Below, one piece after another: positions 1 through 8,634 of a stretch of DNA of 64,000 nt. How positions within the stretch are numbered: the stretch's first letter is position 1; every line of letters begins with the position of its first letter. Under the pieces are notes generated by a model. That model was not told the DNA's origin, did not search any database, and saw only the letters and a program-made list of their open reading frames with translations. The position numbers and the translations under genes are program-made. This stretch comes from Pararhodobacter sp. (GTDB lineage: Bacteria; Pseudomonadota; Alphaproteobacteria; Rhodobacterales; Rhodobacteraceae): assembly GCF_034676545.1 (NCBI RefSeq), contig NZ_JAUCBZ010000015.1, positions 2,077,001 through 2,141,000 of the forward strand, given 5' to 3'.

Positions 1-644
1 GGGGTGTCGTAATCGGTGCCATAGATCACCAGTTCGGGCCGCTGGCCGTCGATCGCTTCCAGCATGACCGGGATCAAATGGGTTTCGGGCCGGTGATGTT
101 CGCCGATCTCGCCCGCCGGATCCGAGCCCGCGACGTTGAAATAGCGAAAGATCACCGTGCGCAATTCATCGCTGGCGCGGAAATCGCGCAGGATTTCCTC
201 GACCGCGCGCTTGGTCGAGCCGTAGGCGTTGATCGGCAATTGCGCGCTGTCTTCGGTCAACAGAACGCCATCCTGTTCGCCGTAGGTCGCGCAGGTTGAC
301 GAAAAGACGAACTGCTTGCACCCGGCATCGACGGCCGCTTCCACCAGGTTCAACGACCCCAGGACGTTGTTGCGCCAGTATTTTCCGGGGTTTGACATGG
401 CTTCGCCAACAAGGCTGAAGGCGGCGAAATGCATGACGGCGACCGGTTGGTATTCGGCAAAGGCGGCGTCCAGCGCCGCGCGATCCAGCAAGTCGCCTTG
501 TACGAAGGGGCCGTATTTCACTGCCTGCGCCCAACCGGTCGAGAGATTGTCAAAACACACGGGAATAAACCCGCGCGCGGCAAGGGCTTTGCAAGCGTGT
601 GAACCGATATAGCCGGCGCCACCCGTGACCAAAACATGTGTCAT
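1..644 (-). CDS. galE: UDP-glucose 4-epimerase, 3' end outside window
   Basis: Interconverts UDP-glucose and UDP-galactose in the cytoplasm, feeding exopolysaccharide and LPS sugars. The visible 214 residues carry the NAD-binding Rossmann motif GGAGYIG at residues 8-14, an FSST stretch near 114-117 and the catalytic YGSTK (Tyr141, Lys145) of extended short-chain dehydrogenases. The ATG at 644 opens directly on the dinucleotide-binding strand, which fixes the start. The C-terminal third lies beyond position 1. It is followed upstream on the same strand by galU, 31 bases away, so the two form a UDP-sugar unit. A paralogous sugar-nucleotide epimerase is the only alternative. Confidence 0.93.
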   Translation of the reverse strand, partial: MTHVLVTGGAGYIGSHACKALAARGFIPVCFDNLSTGWAQAVKYGPFVQGDLLDRAALDAAFAEYQPVAVMHFAAFSLVGEAMSNPGKYWRNNVLGSLNLVEAAVDAGCKQFVFSSTCATYGEQDGVLLTEDSAQLPINAYGSTKRAVEEILRDFRASDELRTVIFRYFNVAGSDPAGEIGEHHRPETHLIPVMLEAIDGQRPELVIYGTDYDT

Positions 645-675
645 CGTGATTGCCTCTTGGTGGAATTCCGTTGGG

Positions 676-1546
676 TTACAGGTCTTGCAAGCGGTTGCGC
701 ATCATGGCGATCATCCGCTCGCGGAATTCCTCGCGATCCAACGCATGATCGATGATGGCCGTCAGATACCCCATTTTTGACCCGCAATCATAGCGTTGCG
801 CACTCATCGGCAGGGCTTTGACCCGGCCGAGCTTAGCCAAGGCGTCAATCGCGTCGGCAAGCTGGATTTCACCGCCTGAACCGGGGCCAAGAATACGCAG
901 GATGTCGAAGACCTCGGGCTCGAACACATAGCGCCCCATTGATGCAAGGCGCGAGGGCGCATCGGCGAGGGCCGGCTTTTCGACCAGCCCGCCGACGCTC
1001 AACTTGCCGTTTGATCCGGGCCGCACGATACCGTATTTGCCGACTTCGGCGTCGTCCACTTCGGTGACGCACAGGTATGTGCCGGGGTTCGCATGATGGG
1101 CATCGACCAATTCGAGGGTTGGCAGCAAATCACCCTTCATCAGATCGTCGGCCAACAGCACGGCAAAGGGCGCGTTGCCCACGGCGGGCGCCGCGCATAA
1201 AACGGCGTCGCCCAAACCCTTGGGCTCGGGTTGACGGATAAAGATGCAATTGACGCCCGGCGGCACGATGTTGCGCACCATATCGCGCTCGGCGTGTTTG
1301 CCGCGCTGGGTCAGTTGAAATTCCAGCTCCAGATTGGCGTCAAGATGGTCGCCGATTGCGCGTTTTGGCCGTCCGGTGACAAAAATCAGGTCGGTAATCC
1401 CGGCCAGCGATCGCTTCTTCGACGGCGTATTGAATGATCGGTTTGTCGATGATTGGCAGCAGTTCTTTGGGCATGGCCTTGGTTGCCGGCAAGAAGCGGG
1501 TTCCCAAGCCAGCAACAGGAAATACGGCTTTTGTGATACGAGTCAT
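676..1546 (-). CDS. galU: UTP-glucose-1-phosphate uridylyltransferase (one-base frameshift)
   Basis: Makes UDP-glucose from UTP and glucose-1-phosphate. The N-terminus from the ATG at 1546 reads as a GalU nucleotide-binding segment (GLGTRFLPATKAMPKELLP, residues about 13-31). The remainder (LADDLMKGD, KYGIVRP, VEKP and a C-terminal YDCGSKMGYL) continues in another frame. Removing one extra base from the GGCC at about 1402-1405 joins the frames as EAIAAGITD, the expected family sequence, giving 289 residues, a normal GalU length. I therefore treat it as intact with an inserted base, not as a pseudogene. It lies upstream of galE on the same strand. Confidence 0.86.
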
Positions 1547-1742
1547 ACTAATAATATTCCAAAATATGTGGGGTCGATAATCGGTTCCCTTCTAGTACGT
1601 CGGGGCGGCGATGCAACCTCGAATTGGGTCGCACAAGGCGTTTCACAAGGCGTACGCGTAAATTCGCTGAGTGCACCTGCCGCCAAGTTGGCCGCCAGTA
1701 TGGGCCGGAAAGCGCCACTGTCGAGGGCGTGGTGTCTCGTTG

Positions 1743-2771
1743 TCATCGCGGAGCCGTGAACCAAAGCGTGCTGTTGAGTATACGGCGCAACAGGCCGGTT
1801 TGGCCGCGAACCTCCAGCTGCGCGTATATCTTCTTGGAGCAGCTTCTTGCCGTGTCCTCGGTCCAGCCCAGCGACGTGGCTGCGTCTTGTAATGATAAGC
1901 CATCGCAGATCAGCGCCGCAAGACGTGTTTCGCTGCGGCTGAGATGCAGAACCTTCGCGGCGTGGCTCAAATCCAGGGCCTGCACCGATGGCTCATGGCG
2001 CAAGATGACCAGCAGCGCAGGCTCGCCCCGCCAGGGATGGAGCGACAAGGTCATCTGGAACAGGGGAGCCTGCGAAACCTGAACGGTCACGTCAGGCTTT
2101 GCGCCCGCAGCCAGGTCCGCCAAGGCGTTGCGAAAACCTTGCGCGACACGAGGGTCGGAAAAGCCGAAACGGCCGTGAGATTCCAAGGACATGCGACCAC
2201 TGGACTTCAGCAAACGATGGGCGGTCGGGTTCAGGTGCGACACCATGCCGTTGAAACCAAGGACGCCCCAGCCGGTGTTCAGCGCGCTTCCGATCCGCTG
2301 ATCCAGCGTCGCGCATTCTCGCTCTTCGGTGAGGGTCAACCACGTCGAGAAGGCGCGGTCCAGAAAGGGCAAGAGCGCCGACAGCCGACTGCTGTCGACG
2401 GCGCGAAAATCGGCAGTCGCGCGCCGCAGAACCAAAGTTCCCATGCCCTGGCCGCCCACGCGCCATTTCAACGCCCTCAGGGGGGGCTGATCCGGGTCTG
2501 ACCCGGGCAGGTCCGTCTGCGAATAGACCCGGTTCTCGCGCATCGCCTCGCGCTGGGTGGCGTCAAGACGTGCGCCCTCGCCGATGCTCCATAGGCGTGC
2601 GAAACCAGACGTTTGCACCAACTCGACGGTGACGCTGTCAGCTTGCGTTGCGTCGCGCAGTTCTTGCAGAAAGCCGTCCCAAAGTTGCGTGGCCTTGCGA
2701 TCAACGGCATCCCCGACCGCGGCCGCGAACAGCGCCAAAATCAGGTCGTGATCCGAACTTGTGTGCAACAT
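1743..2771 (-). CDS. LuxR-family transcriptional regulator
   Basis: A 342-residue protein with a C-terminal LuxR/GerE-type helix-turn-helix at about residues 276-333 (LSRSETRLAALICDGLSLQD, then a recognition helix ending KKIYAQLEVRGQTGLLRRI). The first 250 residues have no signature I recognise; they may form a sensory PAS/GAF-like region, but no autoinducer-binding tryptophan pattern is obvious. The gene is divergent from cysD. An 8-bp-arm palindrome sits 12 bases upstream of its ATG and covers its ribosome-binding region, which suggests autoregulation and possible control of cysD-cysNC. That regulatory link is inferred from position only. Confidence 0.8.
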   Translation of the reverse strand: MLHTSSDHDLILALFAAAVGDAVDRKATQLWDGFLQELRDATQADSVTVELVQTSGFARLWSIGEGARLDATQREAMRENRVYSQTDLPGSDPDQPPLRALKWRVGGQGMGTLVLRRATADFRAVDSSRLSALLPFLDRAFSTWLTLTEERECATLDQRIGSALNTGWGVLGFNGMVSHLNPTAHRLLKSSGRMSLESHGRFGFSDPRVAQGFRNALADLAAGAKPDVTVQVSQAPLFQMTLSLHPWRGEPALLVILRHEPSVQALDLSHAAKVLHLSRSETRLAALICDGLSLQDAATSLGWTEDTARSCSKKIYAQLEVRGQTGLLRRILNSTLWFTAPR

Positions 2772-2782
2772 TTTGGCATTTT

Positions 2783-2800
2783 ACCCCCCAAATGGGGGGT
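2783..2800. promoter_or_regulatory. Perfect palindrome between luxR-type gene and cysD
   Basis: ACCCCCCA-AA-TGGGGGGT: 8-bp perfect arms around two bases. It lies in the 88-base divergent gap, 12 bases from the regulator start and 59 bases from the annotated cysD start. LuxR-type dimers bind palindromes of about 18-20 bp, so this is the natural operator candidate. No biochemical link is known to me. Confidence 0.5.
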
Positions 2801-2859
2801 TCGCCAGTGCAATTTCGCCGCTACGAGAGGGAAATCCATGAGCAGACAGAGTTTTCCGC

Positions 2860-3765
2860 ATGACCCTCAAGTCCCTGACCCACCTGCAACGGCTTGAAGC
2901 CGAGAGCATTCACATCCTGCGCGAAGTGGTTGCCGAGGCTGAAAACCCGGTGATGCTGTATAGCGTCGGCAAGGACAGCGCCGTGATGCTGCATCTTGCC
3001 AAAAAAGCGTTTTACCCGTCGCCGCCGCCGTTCAAATTGCTGCATGTCGATACGACGTGGAAATTCCGCGACATGTACGCGCTGCGCGACCGGGCCGCGA
3101 AAGAGGCGGGGATGGAGTTGCTGGTCTATCGGAACCCCGAAGCCGTTGAGCGTGGGATCAACCCGTTCGACCACGGCGGGTTGCACACCGATATGTGGAA
3201 GACCGAGGGTCTCAAGCAGGCGCTGACCAAATACAATTTCGACGTGGCCTTTGGGGGTGCGCGCCGTGACGAGGAAAAATCGCGCGCCAAGGAGCGTGTG
3301 TTCTCGTTCCGCTCGGCCAATCACCGCTGGGACCCCAAGGCGCAGCGCCCAGAGCTTTGGCGGCTCTATAACGCGCGCAAGGCCAAGGGCGAAAGCGTGC
3401 GGGTGTTCCCGATCTCGAACTGGACCGAGTTGGACATCTGGCAATATATCCACCTCGAGCGAATCGAGATCGTGCCGCTGTATTTCTCGGCCCCGCGCCC
3501 GACCGTAAAGCGCGACGGGCTGATCCTGATGATCGACGATGATCGCTTTCCGCTGAAGCCCGGAGAGGTGCCGCAGATGCGCTCGATCCGGTTCCGCACG
3601 TTGGGATGCTACCCGCTGACCGGCGCGGTGGAAAGTCAGGCCACCACGCTGCCGCAGGTCATTCAGGAAATGCTGTTGACCACCACCTCGGAACGGCAAG
3701 GCCGCGCGATCGACCACGATCAGGCCGCCTCGATGGAGAAGAAGAAGCAAGACGGCTACTTCTGA
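2860..3765 (+). CDS. cysD: Sulfate adenylyltransferase subunit 2
   Basis: Catalytic subunit of ATP sulfurylase: with CysN it forms APS from sulfate and ATP, the entry step of assimilatory sulfate reduction and PAPS synthesis. The PP-loop SVGKDS is at residues 35-40, followed by family blocks HVDTTWKF, FGGARRDEEKSRAKER and RFRTLGCYPLTGAVES. Length 301 is typical. The annotated ATG has no clear Shine-Dalgarno, whereas an ATG at 2838 in the +1 frame has AGAGGG seven bases upstream. Either a 19-codon ORF overlaps the start of cysD or one extra base hides a seven-residue N-terminal extension. cysNC follows 45 bases downstream. Confidence 0.95.
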   Translation: MTLKSLTHLQRLEAESIHILREVVAEAENPVMLYSVGKDSAVMLHLAKKAFYPSPPPFKLLHVDTTWKFRDMYALRDRAAKEAGMELLVYRNPEAVERGINPFDHGGLHTDMWKTEGLKQALTKYNFDVAFGGARRDEEKSRAKERVFSFRSANHRWDPKAQRPELWRLYNARKAKGESVRVFPISNWTELDIWQYIHLERIEIVPLYFSAPRPTVKRDGLILMIDDDRFPLKPGEVPQMRSIRFRTLGCYPLTGAVESQATTLPQVIQEMLLTTTSERQGRAIDHDQAASMEKKKQDGYF

Positions 3766-3810
3766 CCCGCGCCCATCCTTCCGAGTTTTCACACCGTAAA
3801 CAGGTGCCCC

Positions 3811-5719
3811 ATGACGCCCAAAGACACGATCTATAAAACCGACGCCCTCATCGCCGAGAATATCGACGCCTATCTGGAAACCCATCAGCACAAGACCATG
3901 CTGCGGTTCATCACCTGTGGTTCGGTGGATGACGGCAAATCCACGCTGATCGGGCGCTTGCTTTATGACAGCAAGATGATTTTCGAGGACCAACTCGAGG
4001 CCCTGACCGCCGACAGCAAGCGCGTTGGCACGCAGGGTCAGGACATTGACTTTGCGCTGCTGGTCGATGGTCTTGCCGCCGAGCGCGAGCAGGGTATCAC
4101 CATTGACGTGGCCTACCGGTTTTTCTCGACCGAAAAGCGCAAATTCATCGTCTCCGACACGCCGGGGCATGAACAATACACCCGCAACATGGTCACCGGT
4201 GCCTCGACCGCGGATCTGGCGGTGATCCTGATCGACGCGCGCAAAGGCGTGCTGACCCAGACGCGGCGGCATAGCTATCTGGTGCATCTGCTCGGCATTC
4301 GCCATGTCGTCCTGGCCGTGAACAAGATGGATCTGGTTGGCTACGATCAGGCGACTTACGATCGGATTGTCGAAGATTACAGCGATTTCGCGCGCAGCAT
4401 CGGTATCACCGAATTCACCGCAATTCCGATTTCGGGGTTCAAGGGCGACAACATCACCGCGCCCAGCGAGAACATGAATTGGTACACCGGCACCGCGCTG
4501 TTGCCGCATCTGGAAGCGGTCGAGGTCAACGCGACTGTGGCCCAATCCAACCCGTTCCGGATGCCGGTGCAGTGGGTGAACCGGCCGGAACCTCGATTTT
4601 CGCGGATTCGCCGGTCTGATCGCCAGCGGGACCGTGCGCCCGGGCGATGAAATCCGGGTGTTGCCGTCGGGCAAGACCTCGAGCGTGGCGCGGATTGTCA
4701 GCATGGACGGCGACCGCGAGCTGGCGGTTGCCGGCGAATCCGTGACCTTGACCCTGAGCGACGAGATCGACTGTTCGCGCGGGCAGGTGATCGTTACGGC
4801 ACAGGCCCCGCTTGAGGTGGCCGATCAATTCGAGTCCACCATCGTCTGGATGGACGAGGTCGATATGGTTCCGGGCCGTGCCTATTGGCTCAAGATCGGC
4901 ACGCAAACCGTGTCCGCCACCGTGCACGAACCGAAATACGAGGTGAACGTCAACACGCAGGAGCATCTGGCATCCAAAACGCTGGATCTGAATGCGATCG
5001 GCGTCGCCAACATCACCACCGACCGCGAGATCCCGTTTGCGCCCTATAGCGAGAGCCGCGATCTGGGGGGGTTCATCCTGATTGACAAGATCAGCAACAA
5101 GACGGTTGCGGCGGGCATGATCCATTTCGCGCTGCGCCGGGCGCAGAACATCCACTGGCAAGCGATGGACATCAGCCGCGAACACCACGCGATGATCAAG
5201 AACCAGAAGCCTGCCGTTTTGTGGCTGACGGGTCTGTCGGGCTCTGGCAAATCCACCATCGCCAATGCTGTCGAGCGCAAACTGGCGCGCATGAACCGGC
5301 ATACCTTCATGCTGGACGGCGACAACGTGCGGCATGGGTTGAACAAGGATCTGGGCTTTACCGAGGCCGACCGGGTGGAAAATATCCGCCGCGTGGGTGA
5401 GGTCGCCAAGCTGATGGCCGACGCCGGGTTGATCGTGATCACCGCCTTCATCTCGCCGTTCCGGTCCGAGCGCGACATGGTGCGCGGCATGATGCAGCCG
5501 GGGGAATTCATGGAAGTGTTCATCGACACGCCGCTGTCGGTGGCCGAGGAGCGCGACGTGAAAGGCCTCTATGCCAAGGCGCGCGCCGGTCAGCTCAAGA
5601 ATTTCACCGGCATCGACTCGCCCTATGAAAGCCCGATCAGCCCGGAATTGTGGATCGACACCACCAAACTGACCCCGGACGAAGCCGCGGATCTGATCAT
5701 CGCCAAGCTGATCCCGTGA
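3811..5719 (+). CDS. cysNC: Bifunctional sulfate adenylyltransferase subunit 1 / APS kinase (one-base frameshift)
   Basis: Fusion of the CysN GTPase, which drives ATP sulfurylase, with the CysC kinase that phosphorylates APS to PAPS. The GTPase P-loop GSVDDGKST is at residues 37-45, with DTPGHEQY and NKMDL downstream. The CysC part begins near the VLWLTGLSGSGKST P-loop and continues with LDGDNVRHGLNKDLGF. The frame breaks at 4587-4588: deleting one G from CCGGCCGGAAC turns the junction into VNRPNLDFRGFAGLIASG, the conserved CysN sequence, and gives 635 residues. I read this as a single-base insertion error. Its PAPS product would also serve the sulfotransferase in the nuo operon. Confidence 0.88.
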
Positions 5720-5800
5720 CAGCCAACCCGCCGCGTCTGTTACTTCCTAACGGGCGCGGTGGGTCTGGCGCAGGTCCAGCCTCACAGAATTTGCAGTGGC

Positions 5801-6556
5801 CTAGACGTCGGAGAAAGAGAAGGAAAAACTGTAGCGTTTCAGCGTCAGGCCGCTGATCATCCGCGCGCCCGAGATGAGTTTGGCATCAAAGTCCGGGGCG
5901 ATCAGAATTCCGCGCGGGAGTTTGCCGGTTTGATCCTGAATATCGGCCATATAGGCCGCGATCTGGCCCAGAACTTCGCGTCGTGCGGTGACGGCTTTAA
6001 GTTCGATGACGACATCGCGTCCTTCGCTGTCGCCTGCAAAAATATCGATTTGCCCCGAGGGGACAGATTTTTCAACGCCGCCATCGCGAATGGATAAACC
6101 CGGTTCAATCTGGTTTGGATTCGCTCTCAGGGCAGCCTGAAGATCGCGTTCGAGGGAAAGCGTTCGATCCATCGGGTCGGGAAAACTGCCTGACAGCACT
6201 GACGGCTGGTCGTCAGAGTCATTGATCACTTCGGTATCAGATTCTTTGAAGCTGACATAAAAACGTAGATGGCTACGCAGGTTGGATAGTTGCTTATATA
6301 GGTTGGTGGATATTGGAATGCGCGACGGGTTCTGAGCGCCAGTTCGCTCATCATAGCTGCTGAAGGTTAGGTCCCGAAAAACACTGTCAAACCGATCTTC
6401 GTCATATAACTGATCGAGATCGCCATAATTCGTCTCTATAGAGCGCAAACCAGACATGTACGAATTGAGCGACGCCGCTGACAAAGACCGCGCCGCCCAT
6501 TTTTGAAACAAATAGTTCATCTCTAACTTCGCCTCGTATTGGTCTTTAGGATGCAA
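5801..6556 (-). CDS. NucS-like (DUF91-type) endonuclease domain protein
   Basis: A 251-residue protein whose C-terminal half matches the NucS/PD-(D/E)XK nuclease pattern: LERDL with Glu136, NPNQIEPGL at 146-154, QID with Asp171, VIELK with Glu185 and Lys187, and GQIAAY with Gln198. The N-terminal half (about 10-100) is helical and has the LxSYxSxLRxIE...YGDLDxLYDxD style I associate with leader domains of restriction-type nucleases. NucS proteins cut mismatched or branched DNA; relatives fused to other domains occur in restriction systems. It lies 20 bases downstream of guaA on the same strand and is visibly AT-richer than its neighbours, which hints at recent acquisition. The substrate is unknown. 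Confidence 0.72.
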   Translation of the reverse strand: MHPKDQYEAKLEMNYLFQKWAARSLSAASLNSYMSGLRSIETNYGDLDQLYDEDRFDSVFRDLTFSSYDERTGAQNPSRIPISTNLYKQLSNLRSHLRFYVSFKESDTEVINDSDDQPSVLSGSFPDPMDRTLSLERDLQAALRANPNQIEPGLSIRDGGVEKSVPSGQIDIFAGDSEGRDVVIELKAVTARREVLGQIAAYMADIQDQTGKLPRGILIAPDFDAKLISGARMISGLTLKRYSFSFSFSDV

Positions 6557-6576
6557 AGCATAGAGCGGAATATCGT

Positions 6577-8178
6577 CTACTCCAGCTCGATGGTTCCCGG
6601 CGGCTTCGAGGTGCAGTCATAGAACACCCGGTTGATGCCTTGCACTTCGTTGATGATCCGCGTCGAGGTTTCGCCCAGAAACTCATGCGTGAAGGGGTAG
6701 TAATCGGCCGTCATGCCATCGACCGAGGTCACGGCGCGCAAGCCCAGCGCGAAGTCATAGGTACGCCCGTCACCCATCACGCCGACGGTGCGCATCGGCA
6801 GGATCGCGGCGAAGGCTTGCCAGATTTCATCATAGAGCCCGTGCTTGCGGATCTGGTCGATATAGACCGCATCGGCCTTGCGCAGGATCTCCAGCTTTTC
6901 GCGGGTGATCTCGCCGGGGCAGCGAATGGCCAGACCCGGTCCGGGGAAGGGGTGGCGGCCGATGAAGCTGGCGGGCAGGCCCAATTCACGCCCCAGCGCG
7001 CGCACCTCGTCCTTGAACAACTCGCGCAGCGGCTCGACCAGCTTCAGGCCCATCTTTTCAGGCAATCCGCCGACATTGTGGTGCGATTTGATTGTCACCG
7101 AGGGGCCGCCCGAAAAGGACACCGATTTAATCACATCCGGGTACAGCGTGCCCTGGGCCAGAAATTCCGCGCCGTCGATCTGGTTGGCGTATTTCTGGAA
7201 CACGTCGATGAACAGCCGACCGATGATCTTGCGCTTGGTTTCCGGATCGGAAACGCCGTCGAGCTCACCGAGGAACAGCTCGGATTTATCGGCGTGAATC
7301 AACGGGATGTTGTAATTGTCGCGGAACATTTTCACGACGTCCTCGGCCTCATTGAGCCGCAACAGGCCGTGGTCAACAAAGACGCAGGTCAGTTGATCGC
7401 CAATCGCCTCGTGGATCAGCACGGCGGCGACCGAGCTGTCAACGCCGCCCGACAGGCCGCAGATCACCTTTTTGTCGCCGACCCGCTCGCGGATCAGGCG
7501 GATCGCCTCTTCGCGGTAGGCGCCCATCGTCCAGTCGCCCTTGAAGCCGGCGATGCGCACGAAATTGGCGTAAAGCTGCGCGCCCTTGGGCGTGTGGTGA
7601 ACCTCGGGGTGGAATTGCACCGCGTAGAAATGGCGGCTGGCATCGGCGGTGATGGCAAAAGGCGCGTTGGGCGAGGTGCCGTAGACCTCGAACCCCGGCG
7701 CGATCTTGGACACATGGTCGCCGTGGCTCATCCACACTTGTTCGCGGCCCGCGTTTTTCCCGGTGCCGGTGTCGGCCCCGGTGAACCAGCCTTGCAGCAG
7801 ATCCAGCGATCCGCTGGGCGTCACAAAGGCGCGCCCGAATTCCGCCGTGCCATGCCCGCGCTCGACCTTGCCGCCCAGCATGTGCATCATCACCTGCTGG
7901 CCGTAACAGATGCCCAGAATCGGCACGCCCATCTCGAACGCCTTGGCGGGTGGCCGTGGCGAGCCCTCGCGCGGAACGCTGTCCGGCCCACCCGAGAAGA
8001 TGATCGCCTTGGGCGCGAACTCGGTCAGAAAGTCATCGGTGACATTCTGATAGGGATGGATTTCGCAATAGACGCTCAACTCGCGCAGACGCCGCGCGAT
8101 GAGTTGGGTCACTTGGCTGCCGAAATCAATGATCAGCAGGCGCTCATGGGGGCGGGGGGCAAGGGTGTCGGTGCTCAT
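6577..8178 (-). CDS. guaA: GMP synthase (glutamine-hydrolysing)
   Basis: Converts XMP to GMP using glutamine and ATP, the last step of de novo guanine nucleotide synthesis. The N-terminal class I amidotransferase has the nucleophile motif GICYGQQV and FHPEVHHT. The central ATP-pyrophosphatase has GLSGGVDSSVAA. The C-terminal dimerisation domain ends in KPPGTIELE, as in the family. The ATG at 8178 gives 533 residues; the reading frame remains open upstream only as antisense of the next genes, so the longer start is rejected. The nuclease-like gene follows on the same strand and may be co-transcribed. Confidence 0.96.
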   Translation of the reverse strand: MSTDTLAPRPHERLLIIDFGSQVTQLIARRLRELSVYCEIHPYQNVTDDFLTEFAPKAIIFSGGPDSVPREGSPRPPAKAFEMGVPILGICYGQQVMMHMLGGKVERGHGTAEFGRAFVTPSGSLDLLQGWFTGADTGTGKNAGREQVWMSHGDHVSKIAPGFEVYGTSPNAPFAITADASRHFYAVQFHPEVHHTPKGAQLYANFVRIAGFKGDWTMGAYREEAIRLIRERVGDKKVICGLSGGVDSSVAAVLIHEAIGDQLTCVFVDHGLLRLNEAEDVVKMFRDNYNIPLIHADKSELFLGELDGVSDPETKRKIIGRLFIDVFQKYANQIDGAEFLAQGTLYPDVIKSVSFSGGPSVTIKSHHNVGGLPEKMGLKLVEPLRELFKDEVRALGRELGLPASFIGRHPFPGPGLAIRCPGEITREKLEILRKADAVYIDQIRKHGLYDEIWQAFAAILPMRTVGVMGDGRTYDFALGLRAVTSVDGMTADYYPFTHEFLGETSTRIINEVQGINRVFYDCTSKPPGTIELE

Positions 8179-8295
8179 GCTCTGGCAATACGGCGGGACG
8201 CGCGAACGCGCAAGCGAGTCGGTGCCGTCCGAACCTACTATGACGAGCAGGTCCCACACGCTATACTGTCGGCCTGCACAGAACAGGAGAAACAG

Positions 8296-8532
8296 ATGAG
8301 CGACCGGGTTCCCACATGGCGGATTGTGTTGGCGGCGATCCTCGACTTTTTCACGGTGTTTGCGTTGGGCGGCTATATTATTGCCAAATTCACCGGAAAC
8401 ATGACTGAAAACGGGTTCCAACTGAACGGTATGCCGGCGTTGGTGTTGTTTGCCGCGATCATTGCCTATTTCGTGATTGCGCGCTTTGTCGGGGGCACGC
8501 TTTGGCAGCGGATCCTGCGGGCGCGCCGCTGA
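8296..8532 (+). CDS. Small RDD-family membrane protein
   Basis: A 78-residue protein with AGGAG five bases before the ATG. It has two hydrophobic segments, about residues 9-30 and 46-66, separated by a short loop containing FQLNGMPAL. The N-terminal RIVLAAILDFFTVFALGGYII matches the first helix of short RDD-family proteins in Rhodobacteraceae. Role unknown; the family is sometimes linked to ion transport. It is divergent from guaA and lies 102 bases ahead of the methyltransferase gene on the same strand. The family call rests on my recognition of the pattern. Confidence 0.68.
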   Translation: MSDRVPTWRIVLAAILDFFTVFALGGYIIAKFTGNMTENGFQLNGMPALVLFAAIIAYFVIARFVGGTLWQRILRARR

Positions 8533-8634
8533 CAGCATGTCGGGATTCGCCGTTATGGGGCGTTTCCGATGCGTCTTTGTGACCGCTGAAACAGTAATCC
8601 TCGGCAAACGATCAATGTTGCGGGGAGTTGTCCG

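Noticed and set aside
2821..4704. Long minus-strand open frame antisense to cysD-cysNC
   Set aside because: A shadow of codon bias in GC-rich DNA; it covers two recognised genes on the other strand and has low-complexity composition. Similar antisense frames over PBP1A, nuoL/M/N and others were rejected for the same reason.
5720..5800. Hairpin after cysNC as terminator
   Set aside because: A 9-bp GC stem can be drawn (CCCGCCGCG with CGCGGTGGG) but its loop is about 19 bases and no T-run follows.
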